Shown piece by piece: positions 1-6,308 of a stretch of DNA of 21,495 bases (position 1 is the stretch's first letter; each line of letters starts with the position of its first letter). The position numbers were made by a program, and so were the translations under genes. The notes under the pieces were generated by a model, which worked only from the letters and a program-made list of their open reading frames with translations, did no database searches and had not been told where the DNA came from. The DNA is taken from positions 1 through 21,495 of IMG/VR virus record IMGVR_UViG_3300043435_000008. The stretch is one strand, 5' to 3'. This DNA is from a virus.

Positions 1-1
1 A

Positions 2-175
2 CCCACTCAAATCAGCGAATCCAGAGCATTGACGCTATGGAAAGATGGTGTTAGCAAGAAAGAGATTGCCAAAAGGTTTGGTGTTGCCTACCAAGCTATC
101 TTGTACTTCTTCAAGAAACACAAGATATTCAATCGTGGAAAACTCAAGAGCCAAGCACCGCAAAAGCCTCGTTAG
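2..175 (+). CDS. Helix-turn-helix protein, C-terminal part (5' end outside window)
   Basis: An open frame enters from the left edge and stops at TAG (173-175), giving the last 57 residues of a protein whose start lies outside the window. The segment LWKDGVSKKEIAKRFGVAYQ, followed by AILYFFKKH, has the spacing of a homeodomain-like helix-turn-helix: KKEIAKRFGV as helix 2, AYQAILYFFKKH as recognition helix. A basic, proline-containing tail (KSQAPQKPR) follows. Such domains bind DNA in phage regulators, resolvases and terminase small subunits; which applies here cannot be told from the tail alone. It is the only convincing plus-strand gene, and its last 32 bases run antisense through the end of the endolysin gene, so the two genes converge. 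It probably belongs to an early or regulatory module on the opposite strand. The helix-turn-helix is seen directly; the role is inference. Confidence 0.72.
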   Translation, partial: PTQISESRALTLWKDGVSKKEIAKRFGVAYQAILYFFKKHKIFNRGKLKSQAPQKPR

Positions 176-743
176 TGTGCTTGATTCGGTCATCTAGGCC
201 AATTGTTCCGCCGTTAATCTTCTTGGTCAAGCCTACCCAATCAGCAGCTTCAGCAAGGTTGTTGCAGTTGTGGGTTGACCAGAACCAACCAGCAGTCAGT
301 GCCGCATACTTAGGCGTTGCCACAAGTTCAGGCTCCATTACAAAGTCAGCACCCAAGGCTTTTCCAGCATGAAAATACATGGAATGCCCAGTTAATTGTA
401 TGCAACCTCTTCCCCTAAAACGAAAACCATCCCCTGATGCCTCATCTCTGTTTCCCATACGATTGCTGTAAACGCTGTTGGCAATTTTACGAGGCTGACG
501 CTCGTATTGCTTGGCAAACTCAAGAGTAGGAAACCGCCTGGGCCACAACTTCATCAGGGTTTCAGCACGATAGTTAAGGTTCTCTTCCAGGGTCTTAAAG
601 TTCCCACATTCATGCCCACACTGCCCGATAAAGGCGGCTTGCTGGCGCTGTGTAGCAATGCCAAAAGTGTTGAAGGTTTCATTGAGGGCATCAACCCACT
701 CAACCCCAATGTGGAGTTTCTTTAGTTGTTCACTTGTTACCAT
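144..743 (-). CDS. GH19-type endolysin (chitinase-like lysozyme)
   Basis: A 199-residue single-domain enzyme without signal peptide, resembling glycoside hydrolase family 19 phage lysins that cleave peptidoglycan glycan strands. The family pattern is visible in order: FIGQCGHECGNFKTLEENLN (residues 38-57), with Glu45 the likely catalytic acid and a second Glu nearby at 53/54; NRMGNRDEASGDGFRFRGRG (93-112); and IQLTGH (115-120). With no export signal it needs a holin to reach the wall, which fits its place just after the holin-like and spanin genes. ATG at 743 overlaps the end of Rz by 14 bases and has GGGGGTGAT just upstream as ribosome binding site. The gene ends inside the converging helix-turn-helix gene. 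The family call is firm; exact bond specificity is unknown. Confidence 0.9.
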   Translation of the reverse strand: MVTSEQLKKLHIGVEWVDALNETFNTFGIATQRQQAAFIGQCGHECGNFKTLEENLNYRAETLMKLWPRRFPTLEFAKQYERQPRKIANSVYSNRMGNRDEASGDGFRFRGRGCIQLTGHSMYFHAGKALGADFVMEPELVATPKYAALTAGWFWSTHNCNNLAEAADWVGLTKKINGGTIGLDDRIKHTNEAFAVLGS

Positions 744-1221
744 TTATCACCCCCATTACCTTGTTGTAACTGTCAATACACGCATTCAATTGCGCGGTGT
801 TTCTGTCGCCTTGGGCGATGATTTCGGCAATGGCTGCGAGGGTTTCTCTGTCGGAGTCAGAAGTTTCATAAACCTGTCTGTTAGGTTCACTTCTTTCTTT
901 TGGGCTATCTCCGGTGGCAGTGGGGGCATTTGCGGGGGCTTGTACACAACTTGTGGACGGGAGCCGCAACCTACCAGCACGAATAGCAGAATCAAGAGAA
1001 GACTGTTTTTGAGTGATGACATTGTTGGCCTCCGAAAGTTTGGTTGATTGTTCATTCAATTGTTGGGTAAGTTCACGCTCTTTTTCTCTTGCTTCATCAT
1101 TCTTTTTGGCAATCTCAACTTGCATCTCAGCATCCCTGTCACCCCATCCAACATGATGCCCGTAGCCATAAGCACCGCCTACAGCAATCATGGCCCCAAT
1201 GATGAAGTACGGGTTAAGCAT
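730..1221 (-). CDS. Rz: Rz-like inner-membrane spanin subunit
   Basis: A 163-residue protein with one N-terminal membrane segment (about residues 3-22, NPYFIIGAMIAVGGAYGYG) and a long charged periplasmic part rich in Lys, Glu and Gln (about 28-82), expected to form a coiled coil. This is the layout of i-spanins, which pair with an outer-membrane lipoprotein and fuse the two membranes in the last step of lysis. The decisive evidence is a second, out-of-frame gene wholly inside it that encodes an Rz1-type lipoprotein. ATG at 1221 overlaps the end of the holin-like gene by 8 bases and is preceded by GAGGTGAAG. Length is close to lambda Rz (153 residues). It implies a Gram-negative host. Confidence 0.88.
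   Translation of the reverse strand: MLNPYFIIGAMIAVGGAYGYGHHVGWGDRDAEMQVEIAKKNDEAREKERELTQQLNEQSTKLSEANNVITQKQSSLDSAIRAGRLRLPSTSCVQAPANAPTATGDSPKERSEPNRQVYETSDSDRETLAAIAEIIAQGDRNTAQLNACIDSYNKVMGVINGNK
786..1022 (-). CDS. Rz1: Rz1-like outer-membrane spanin lipoprotein, nested in Rz
   Basis: A 78-residue lipoprotein read in another frame entirely within Rz. It starts MSSLKNSLLLILLFVLVGCG: a basic n-region, a hydrophobic core and a lipobox LVGC with Cys19 as the lipidated residue. The mature part is proline-rich (PPQMPPLPPEI), as usual for o-spanins, which reach across the periplasm to meet Rz. I chose ATG at 1022 because CGGAGG lies 6 bases upstream and because the signal peptide then begins sensibly; the frame runs 11 residues further up to 1055, but without a comparable binding site. 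The lambda family shows the same fully embedded layout. Confidence 0.88.
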   Translation of the reverse strand: MSSLKNSLLLILLFVLVGCGSRPQVVYKPPQMPPLPPEIAQKKEVNLTDRFMKLLTPTEKPSQPLPKSSPKATETPRN

Positions 1222-1699
1222 TCTTCACCTCTTGCCTAGCAAGGGCGATTTCCTCACGCACAGAATCAGACTCTAAATGTTGGGGTGGCGTTGTCGGAGG
1301 TGGTGGGGGTGTCCAGGTTTCGTCTAAAGGAGGATTCACCCAAACAGGCATAGCGCCAGGGGGAGAAGTCCAGGTGGAGGTGGCAGGTGGGCTAGGAGGG
1401 GCAGGAACAGGCGTAGGAGGCGCTGAAATATGAGGTGTAGGCGTTGGGCTTGTCACAGTACCAACGGCCCGTTTGCCAACAATCCCACCGATACCACCAA
1501 CAATCAACAAAACAATGTCGTTCAGCATCTTGGTATAGGCTTGATCGATGGGAGCCATGCTCTTGATAGGCTGAGTTACAAAAGTAACCGAATAAAGCAA
1601 TGAGAACACGATGCCAAACAAAATGATGGTAATCATCACCACCACAAAGCCCCAAATACGAACTTCTAGGTCTTCAGGAGAGTATTTACTTTTTGTCAT
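1214..1699 (-). CDS. Holin-like two-segment membrane protein with proline-rich tail
   Basis: A 161-residue protein, probable holin by position and topology. Membrane segment 1 is about residues 14-40 (VRIWGFVVVMITIILFGIVF), segment 2 about 61-77 (DIVLLIVGGIGGIVG), joined by a short loop and followed by basic KR. Residues 84-140 are a proline/threonine-rich stretch (PTPTPH, TPPPPPTTPPQ), followed by a charged end. Holins open the inner membrane for the endolysin; the gene lies just upstream of Rz/Rz1 and endolysin. The frame allows tandem ATGs at 1702 and 1699; I prefer 1699 because AAGG (plus-strand CCTT 1706-1709) is then 6 bases away. It overlaps the preceding lipoprotein gene by 14 bases. 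The long proline tail is unusual for a class II holin, so a role in membrane anchoring or spanin support remains possible. Confidence 0.65.
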   Translation of the reverse strand: MTKSKYSPEDLEVRIWGFVVVMITIILFGIVFSLLYSVTFVTQPIKSMAPIDQAYTKMLNDIVLLIVGGIGGIVGKRAVGTVTSPTPTPHISAPPTPVPAPPSPPATSTWTSPPGAMPVWVNPPLDETWTPPPPPTTPPQHLESDSVREEIALARQEVKNA

Positions 1700-1934
1700 C
1701 ATCGGCCTTCTTTTCTTCAACCTTTGGTGGGTCAATTTTGGTGGTCAAGATAGGTGCTACAAGGTATTCAGGACAGGTTTGGGTGAATAAGCATCTGGGC
1801 TTTTGACACTCAGGCAGGTCAAATTTATCAGGATTTTGGCAAACATAGCGGTATCTGTCTTCACACCCACTCAGCAAAAGAATCACCGCAATGGATACAA
1901 CAATCACGCCCCATAGAAACCTATTTTGATTCAT
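1686..1934 (-). CDS. Small phage lipoprotein, function unknown
   Basis: An 82-residue protein with a lipoprotein signal: hydrophobic core VIVVSIAVILLLSGC with lipobox LSGC and Cys24 as the lipidation site. The mature part carries cysteines in YVCQNPDKFDLPECQKPRC and TQTC (four after Cys24: 32, 43, 47 and about 53), which could form disulphides in the periplasm, and ends in a very acidic/basic tail (VEEKKADDDKK). I do not recognise a function. It lies within the lysis region, overlaps its neighbours by about 14 bases on each side, and is translated together with them. A periplasmic or outer-membrane role during lysis or superinfection exclusion is possible, but only inference from location. 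Confidence 0.75.
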   Translation of the reverse strand: MNQNRFLWGVIVVSIAVILLLSGCEDRYRYVCQNPDKFDLPECQKPRCLFTQTCPEYLVAPILTTKIDPPKVEEKKADDDKK

Positions 1935-2115
1935 TGCGTTGCCTATCTAGTTGTTGACGCTCGTACTCTAACTGTTGGCGCAGTCTTTCCATGCGCTCAA
2001 TCTGCATTTTGCTTTCCTTTTGTGCAGCCAATGTGTCATAGTAAATGCTTCCCAACAGCGGAAGCAGTAGGACAAAGACCAGCACCATAGCAACTAATGC
2101 GACTAGAAACCCCAT
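1921..2115 (-). CDS. Small membrane protein with coiled-coil tail
   Basis: A 64-residue protein: membrane segment GFLVALVAMVLVFVLLLPLL (residues 2-21), then a charged helix about residues 31-62 with many Arg, Gln and Glu (IERMERLRQQLEYERQQLDR), likely a coiled coil. The layout resembles an i-spanin or a holin/antiholin-type accessory protein, but a better spanin pair exists further downstream. I start at ATG 2115, preceded by GAAAGG and overlapping the end of the previous gene by 13 bases; the frame is open up to 2238, but that would run 136 bases into the upstream gene with no gain. Function unknown. Confidence 0.7.
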   Translation of the reverse strand: MGFLVALVAMVLVFVLLLPLLGSIYYDTLAAQKESKMQIERMERLRQQLEYERQQLDRQRNESK

Positions 2116-2780
2116 CTTACCTTTCGATCCATTATTAGAAGGCTGAAGAACAGGACTAGGTAAAGGACGAACACTAAACAAGCTACCCCGTAGATTGCCT
2201 TGTCTTGGATTGCGCTGATTACCTTTCTGCGTTGCCATTCAACCTCTCGCTGTTTCTTTTCTTGAGCCAACCTTGCTTCTTCTTGTTCAGCAATGATGAT
2301 GACCCTCATTTGATTTACCCGTGTATACAAGTTCCCCAACTCTGGGGGTGACTGATACACCATAATCTCACGAATCTCTTTGGCTAACTTCTCAAACTGC
2401 GTCTTGGTAAGTTCCCTGTTTAGCGCAGACTCCATGATGTTCTGATTTGGGTCATAGACGCTTTTAGACTTTTCTTCTTCTTCCCGAATGTGGTCTGCAA
2501 GCTGTTGCTGAACCTTGAAGAACTGCGAGAGATTCGCCGCCAAGTCAGAGACAACCTTGTTCTCATCCCAAACCTCTGGTTCAGCCTTTTTTGCTTTGGG
2601 AGCAACAACAGGGGCTGTGGGCTTTGGCTTTTTCTTCTTGAAGAACCCAAAGAAGCCACCCACTTCTTCAGCAATAGCCGTGACCTCTTTAACAGTCTTC
2701 TGGGCTGCGGCAACAGTTCCCTTGACCTCTTTATAGAGTTCACAGCCTTTGCGAATAGCTGCAACACAGCCATTTGCCAT
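2103..2780 (-). CDS. C-terminally anchored membrane protein, possible non-ATG start upstream
   Basis: A 225-residue protein of unknown function. Residues 1-40 form an amphipathic N-terminal region; 43-68 contain FFGFF and a KKKKPKP linker rich in Lys, Pro and Ala; 75-140 and 160-190 are charged helices; about 196-217 (AIYGVACLVFVLYLVLFFSL) is a membrane segment with a basic tail DRKVRWGF. This is the layout of a tail-anchored protein with its bulk in the cytoplasm. The first ATG (2780) lacks a ribosome binding site, whereas AAGGGG stands 6 bases before an in-frame ATT at 2804-2802, which would add IDPLTLLA to the N-terminus. It lies between the ejection proteins and the lysis genes; a role in either is possible. 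Confidence 0.75.
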   Translation of the reverse strand: MANGCVAAIRKGCELYKEVKGTVAAAQKTVKEVTAIAEEVGGFFGFFKKKKPKPTAPVVAPKAKKAEPEVWDENKVVSDLAANLSQFFKVQQQLADHIREEEEKSKSVYDPNQNIMESALNRELTKTQFEKLAKEIREIMVYQSPPELGNLYTRVNQMRVIIIAEQEEARLAQEKKQREVEWQRRKVISAIQDKAIYGVACLVFVLYLVLFFSLLIMDRKVRWGF

Positions 2781-2810
2781 CGCCAGAAGGGTAAGAGGAT
2801 CAATCTTGCG

Positions 2811-2816
2811 CCCCTT
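2811..2816 (-). promoter_or_regulatory. Ribosome binding site that points to an ATT start at 2804
   Basis: On the minus strand AAGGGG overlaps the stop codon of the 700-aa gene and lies exactly 6 bases before ATT (2804-2802), which is in frame with the ATG at 2780. The 31 bases before that ATG contain nothing as good. This suggests that translation begins at ATT, a rare start codon known from bacterial infC, or that a former ATG was lost here. Confidence 0.5.
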
Positions 2817-4917
2817 ACATTAGCCCACGGGCTTTCATTTCAGTCTCGTATTCCATCAGAGATGGGATAGGTGCTGTTTCTTGTTCAGCAGAAGGCATTT
2901 CTGGGCCAACAGTCTCAAGCATTGGGCCAGCACGAACGCCACCAATAGCCAAGGCTTTTGCAAGAGTTTGAGTTGCCCCAATAGCCTTATCCAAAGTTGT
3001 TTTTGGCTTTGACAAATCAAGCATTGCTTTCCGGTATTCTGGGTTATAAATAACATCAGCAAATGCCTTTGGGCTTGCAATAATGTCCCGAATTAACGGG
3101 ATGATTTCTCTTGCTTGGAGCCTTGTTCTTGCACTTCCACCCAAAGCACCAGTAAAGCCATAAGCCTCGCCAGAGGAAATCCCAGGCACTCCAGCCACAG
3201 ATTCAGTTTGAAGCGTCCTACGCATCCAGTTCATTGCAAGTCTTGCATCAGTAGCGTCTTTTGCATTTGGAAATAGATTGGCAAAATCACTGCTTTTTTT
3301 GTCAAGTTCTTTGAGTGCAATGTTTATATTAAATGTTGGATCATTTATCGCCCCACCTTTGGCTTGTGCAGAAGATAAAACATCATCAAAATTCATTCTG
3401 CGAATTGTGTTTAAAACTTCATTCACCTGAGAATTTGGACTGTTTTGCATCACTTCAACAAGAAACTGTTGTTGAGATGGAGGCATCTTTTTTAGCTTGG
3501 CAAGTTCAGCTTCTGGAACCAAGTCAGTAACATTTTGAACATCAAATGCTTTTGTCAATGGTCTATCAGAAAACTGCTCAATTTTTTGGATGTTTTGCCT
3601 GAACTTATCACGGGCATCAACAAGTTTATCTGCGCCAGGAACTCCAGCATCAATTGCTTCATCAAGGGAGTTTTTAAACCCGTTTAACACCGATATTGCA
3701 ATTCCTTTTGCTTGACCAGGAGCAACGCCCTCAAAGATGTTTCCTTTGCCAAAATCTGCTTTTCCAGAATATGCCGCTTCACCCCATGCAGACAAGTTTT
3801 TCTGCAATCGATCAATGTTTATTTTTAAATTTGATGCAGGGATGGCAGGAGTAACTGTTACAGATGCTGGAGCGCCAGTTGGCCCAAGAATTGTCGATGG
3901 GGTTGTAACTGATGGAGTTGCTGGAATTGCATACTCATCAATAATTTTTTGCAAAGCATTTCTAACTGGGTCAAGTGCTTTTACTTCTACTGGTATTTCT
4001 CCCAACTTAGATTGAATAACTGAAACAACTGGCGTTGTATCAATCAATCCACCAGCACCTTTTGCGGCACTAAAGTCTTTTGCAGCATCGCTTCTTAATC
4101 TTGAAGAAAGCGATTTGCCATAGTTGTTAAAAGAAGAAACAACTGCTTGAACAGCATCTGGTGGGCTAAGTGTTTTGTCGCTTGCTTTGTTAAACAAGTT
4201 TGTTAAAAAAGACTCAACATCATAAGCCTGTGCCTTCTTAAACTCAGATGGCAATGCTCCTGTTGATGGTTCAGCAGAAATTCTTGCTTCTGTTGCTAAT
4301 TGCTCTCTGTTTAATCCAAGTTCACCAGGAGTAAGTCTTCCAACTCTTGTTAACTCGCTTGTTTCTGCTGTTTGCGGGAAAAGACCTGCTGGCTTTGTCA
4401 TTTGCTGACCAGCAACAGTAAGGCCACCTTTGGCAACATAAGGAGACATTTGCAAGGCCAATTGAGCCGTTGGACTATCTGGTGCAACTTGTTGTGCAAG
4501 AACTCCAGTTGTTCCAGAAACACCAAATTCCCCAAGAGTTCCCTTGGCTCCTCTACCAAACAATCCTGGCACACCAACAGCAGTCAATGCCGCAGCAGGA
4601 GCGCCAGCCTCTCCAAATTCATAGGCTCCACGATAACCTTGAATTGATTGAATGTTAACGCCAGTGAGATTTTTTACAGCATTTGCAATTCCTGCACTAG
4701 AAAAAGCATTTGGGTCTTTGCTTCCTTTTAGGTAGTCATACAAGTTTCCCCATCCACCAACAAGACTGACAATGCCTTTAGCAGAACCTTTAAGCAAAGA
4801 TTCGCCAAACTTTTTGAACTCAGAAACTCCACCTTCTTCTGGATCAAAAACAGATTGACTAGAGGTTGTCAATCCTCTGCGTTGCATTTCTGCTTCAACA
4901 TCTTGTAGACTGCTCAT
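2815..4917 (-). CDS. Large internal virion / ejection-type protein (700 aa)
   Basis: A 700-residue protein without signal peptide, third of three large Ala/Gly/Ser-rich genes between the tail proteins and the lysis genes. In podoviruses this position holds proteins packed in the capsid and ejected with DNA to build a channel through the envelope (P22 gp7, gp16, gp20; T7 gp14-16). A hydrophobic, glycine-rich stretch at about residues 45-60 and another around 100-125 (GAPAAALTAVGVPGLFG) could touch membrane; the remainder looks helical with many Lys and Gln. The N-terminus (SSLQDVEAEMQRRGLT) and the C-terminus (PSLMEYETEMKARGLM) carry the same motif. ATG at 4917 overlaps the previous stop as ATGA with no clear ribosome binding site, suggesting translational coupling. 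Family membership is inferred from position and composition. Confidence 0.72.
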   Translation of the reverse strand: MSSLQDVEAEMQRRGLTTSSQSVFDPEEGGVSEFKKFGESLLKGSAKGIVSLVGGWGNLYDYLKGSKDPNAFSSAGIANAVKNLTGVNIQSIQGYRGAYEFGEAGAPAAALTAVGVPGLFGRGAKGTLGEFGVSGTTGVLAQQVAPDSPTAQLALQMSPYVAKGGLTVAGQQMTKPAGLFPQTAETSELTRVGRLTPGELGLNREQLATEARISAEPSTGALPSEFKKAQAYDVESFLTNLFNKASDKTLSPPDAVQAVVSSFNNYGKSLSSRLRSDAAKDFSAAKGAGGLIDTTPVVSVIQSKLGEIPVEVKALDPVRNALQKIIDEYAIPATPSVTTPSTILGPTGAPASVTVTPAIPASNLKINIDRLQKNLSAWGEAAYSGKADFGKGNIFEGVAPGQAKGIAISVLNGFKNSLDEAIDAGVPGADKLVDARDKFRQNIQKIEQFSDRPLTKAFDVQNVTDLVPEAELAKLKKMPPSQQQFLVEVMQNSPNSQVNEVLNTIRRMNFDDVLSSAQAKGGAINDPTFNINIALKELDKKSSDFANLFPNAKDATDARLAMNWMRRTLQTESVAGVPGISSGEAYGFTGALGGSARTRLQAREIIPLIRDIIASPKAFADVIYNPEYRKAMLDLSKPKTTLDKAIGATQTLAKALAIGGVRAGPMLETVGPEMPSAEQETAPIPSLMEYETEMKARGLM

Positions 4918-6299
4918 GGTTTTTTGGCTTTCAATTTGTTAAATTGATTCATCAACTCTTCATTGCTTAATTCTGACAAAGGCTTTGGAGCATTTGCGCC
5001 TAAATTAACAATTGGAATTGTTGAAACATATCCTTTAAGCCCTTTATTTTCTCTTGCATAGGTTTCCAATTTAGTTGTTTCATCAACAATTCCTTGATTC
5101 TTTTTAACCATAAATTCAATAAGTTGTTTACGGGCTTGTGGACTATTTTCCAGTTGAGGAACAAGACTTTGGATAAATTCACGATCTGCATTTGAAAATC
5201 CTGATCCAAGTCTTCCACCAAGAGTAGCAAGAATTACATCGCCAGCAGTCTTTTGATAATTTTCAGATTTTGCAAGTACATCTTGATCCTTAGCACTTGT
5301 AAGACCAAGTGTATTAAGCAAGTTTGTTGCTCCTACTCTGCCACTTGCAAAAGAACCGCTAATCAACGCATTTTGGTCAAGTTGATTCAATCTCTTTAAT
5401 GAGCCTAAAGCGGCAAGAGCTGAATTTTTTGTTTCCATTGAGCTTGCAACGGCTTTTGCATCAAGTTTTCCAAGTTCTTTAACAAATTCATTTTCTCCAG
5501 CATCTACTTGAACTTTTGTAGTTGCCGTTGTTCTATCAACGCCACCAACATAAGGAACACGCATCTGCTTGCCATCTGCGCCTTTTTGATAGATGAATTG
5601 CTGGTCTTGATTTACATCAAGGTAAACAGGTTCTCTGCTTCCCATTGCAACACCAACTTCTTTTACATTGCCAGCCTTTGGTTCTTTTGCTGTCAATCTC
5701 TGTAACTCTGATCTATATTTTTCAACATATTGAGGTGATCCAACAGGAAACTCAGCGCCAGCAATTGCAGCAGCATTTCTAATCTCTGTAGATGTTGTTT
5801 CTGCTTTTGTTGTCAACTCAGTAAACTTGTCTTGATATGCTCTATTGAACTCAGGAGAGCCAGGGCGACCAACAGACGATGCAAAAGCCAAAGCATTGCG
5901 TTGTTCAGTAGTCATCTTCTCAGCAGTACGCTGTTGAATCAAAGCCAAATCACCAGCGGCTTTACGAGCATAGTTAGCCAATGTGCTTGCCGCTACTGTG
6001 TCACCAGCTTGCGCCGCCATCTGTGCGCCACGCATGATGGACTCGGGATCATTCATGTCAATCTGCTTTGCTAAGGCATTGCGTTGGCTAATCAGACGCA
6101 TCTGAGGGTCTTCAGCGCCCATCAAACCAGCAAACCCACCAGCGGCACGACCAGCACCAGCTTGGATAGCGGCATTTGCATACTGCATAGGGTCAAGTTG
6201 TGCCATAGCAATAGCATCTTTCAACCCCTGACGATTTCGCTCTTCCTGATACATCTCAGGACTAACACCAAACAAACTTCCAACAATATCTGTTGCCAT
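4914..6299 (-). CDS. Internal virion / ejection-type protein (461 aa)
   Basis: A 461-residue, Ala/Gln/Lys-rich and probably mostly helical protein starting MATDIVGSLFGVSPEMYQEE. No signal peptide or clear membrane segment; a Gly/Ala-rich patch lies at residues 44-62. It contains an imperfect tandem repeat: residues 134-165 and 174-205 align without gaps (RNA...GSP.[FY]...Y......LT.K, 12 of 32 identical by eye). The C-terminus is lysine-rich (NQFNKLKAKKP). It sits between two other ejection-type genes and probably shares their fate inside the capsid. ATG at 6299 is preceded by TAAGGAATAATC, a good binding site, 9 bases after the previous gene. No enzymatic motif is visible, such as a lytic transglycosylase Glu region. 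Confidence 0.72.
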   Translation of the reverse strand: MATDIVGSLFGVSPEMYQEERNRQGLKDAIAMAQLDPMQYANAAIQAGAGRAAGGFAGLMGAEDPQMRLISQRNALAKQIDMNDPESIMRGAQMAAQAGDTVAASTLANYARKAAGDLALIQQRTAEKMTTEQRNALAFASSVGRPGSPEFNRAYQDKFTELTTKAETTSTEIRNAAAIAGAEFPVGSPQYVEKYRSELQRLTAKEPKAGNVKEVGVAMGSREPVYLDVNQDQQFIYQKGADGKQMRVPYVGGVDRTTATTKVQVDAGENEFVKELGKLDAKAVASSMETKNSALAALGSLKRLNQLDQNALISGSFASGRVGATNLLNTLGLTSAKDQDVLAKSENYQKTAGDVILATLGGRLGSGFSNADREFIQSLVPQLENSPQARKQLIEFMVKKNQGIVDETTKLETYARENKGLKGYVSTIPIVNLGANAPKPLSELSNEELMNQFNKLKAKKP

Positions 6300-6308
6300 G
6301 ATTATTCC

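Noticed and set aside
2116-2238. Longer form of the 64-aa membrane protein (105 residues)
   Set aside because: It would overlap the upstream gene by 136 bases; ATG 2115 has a ribosome binding site and places the membrane segment at the N-terminus.
2420-2803. 127-residue minus-strand frame overlapping the tail-anchored protein
   Set aside because: Arg/Ser/Leu-rich composition of an out-of-frame reading and full overlap with a better gene; no binding site.
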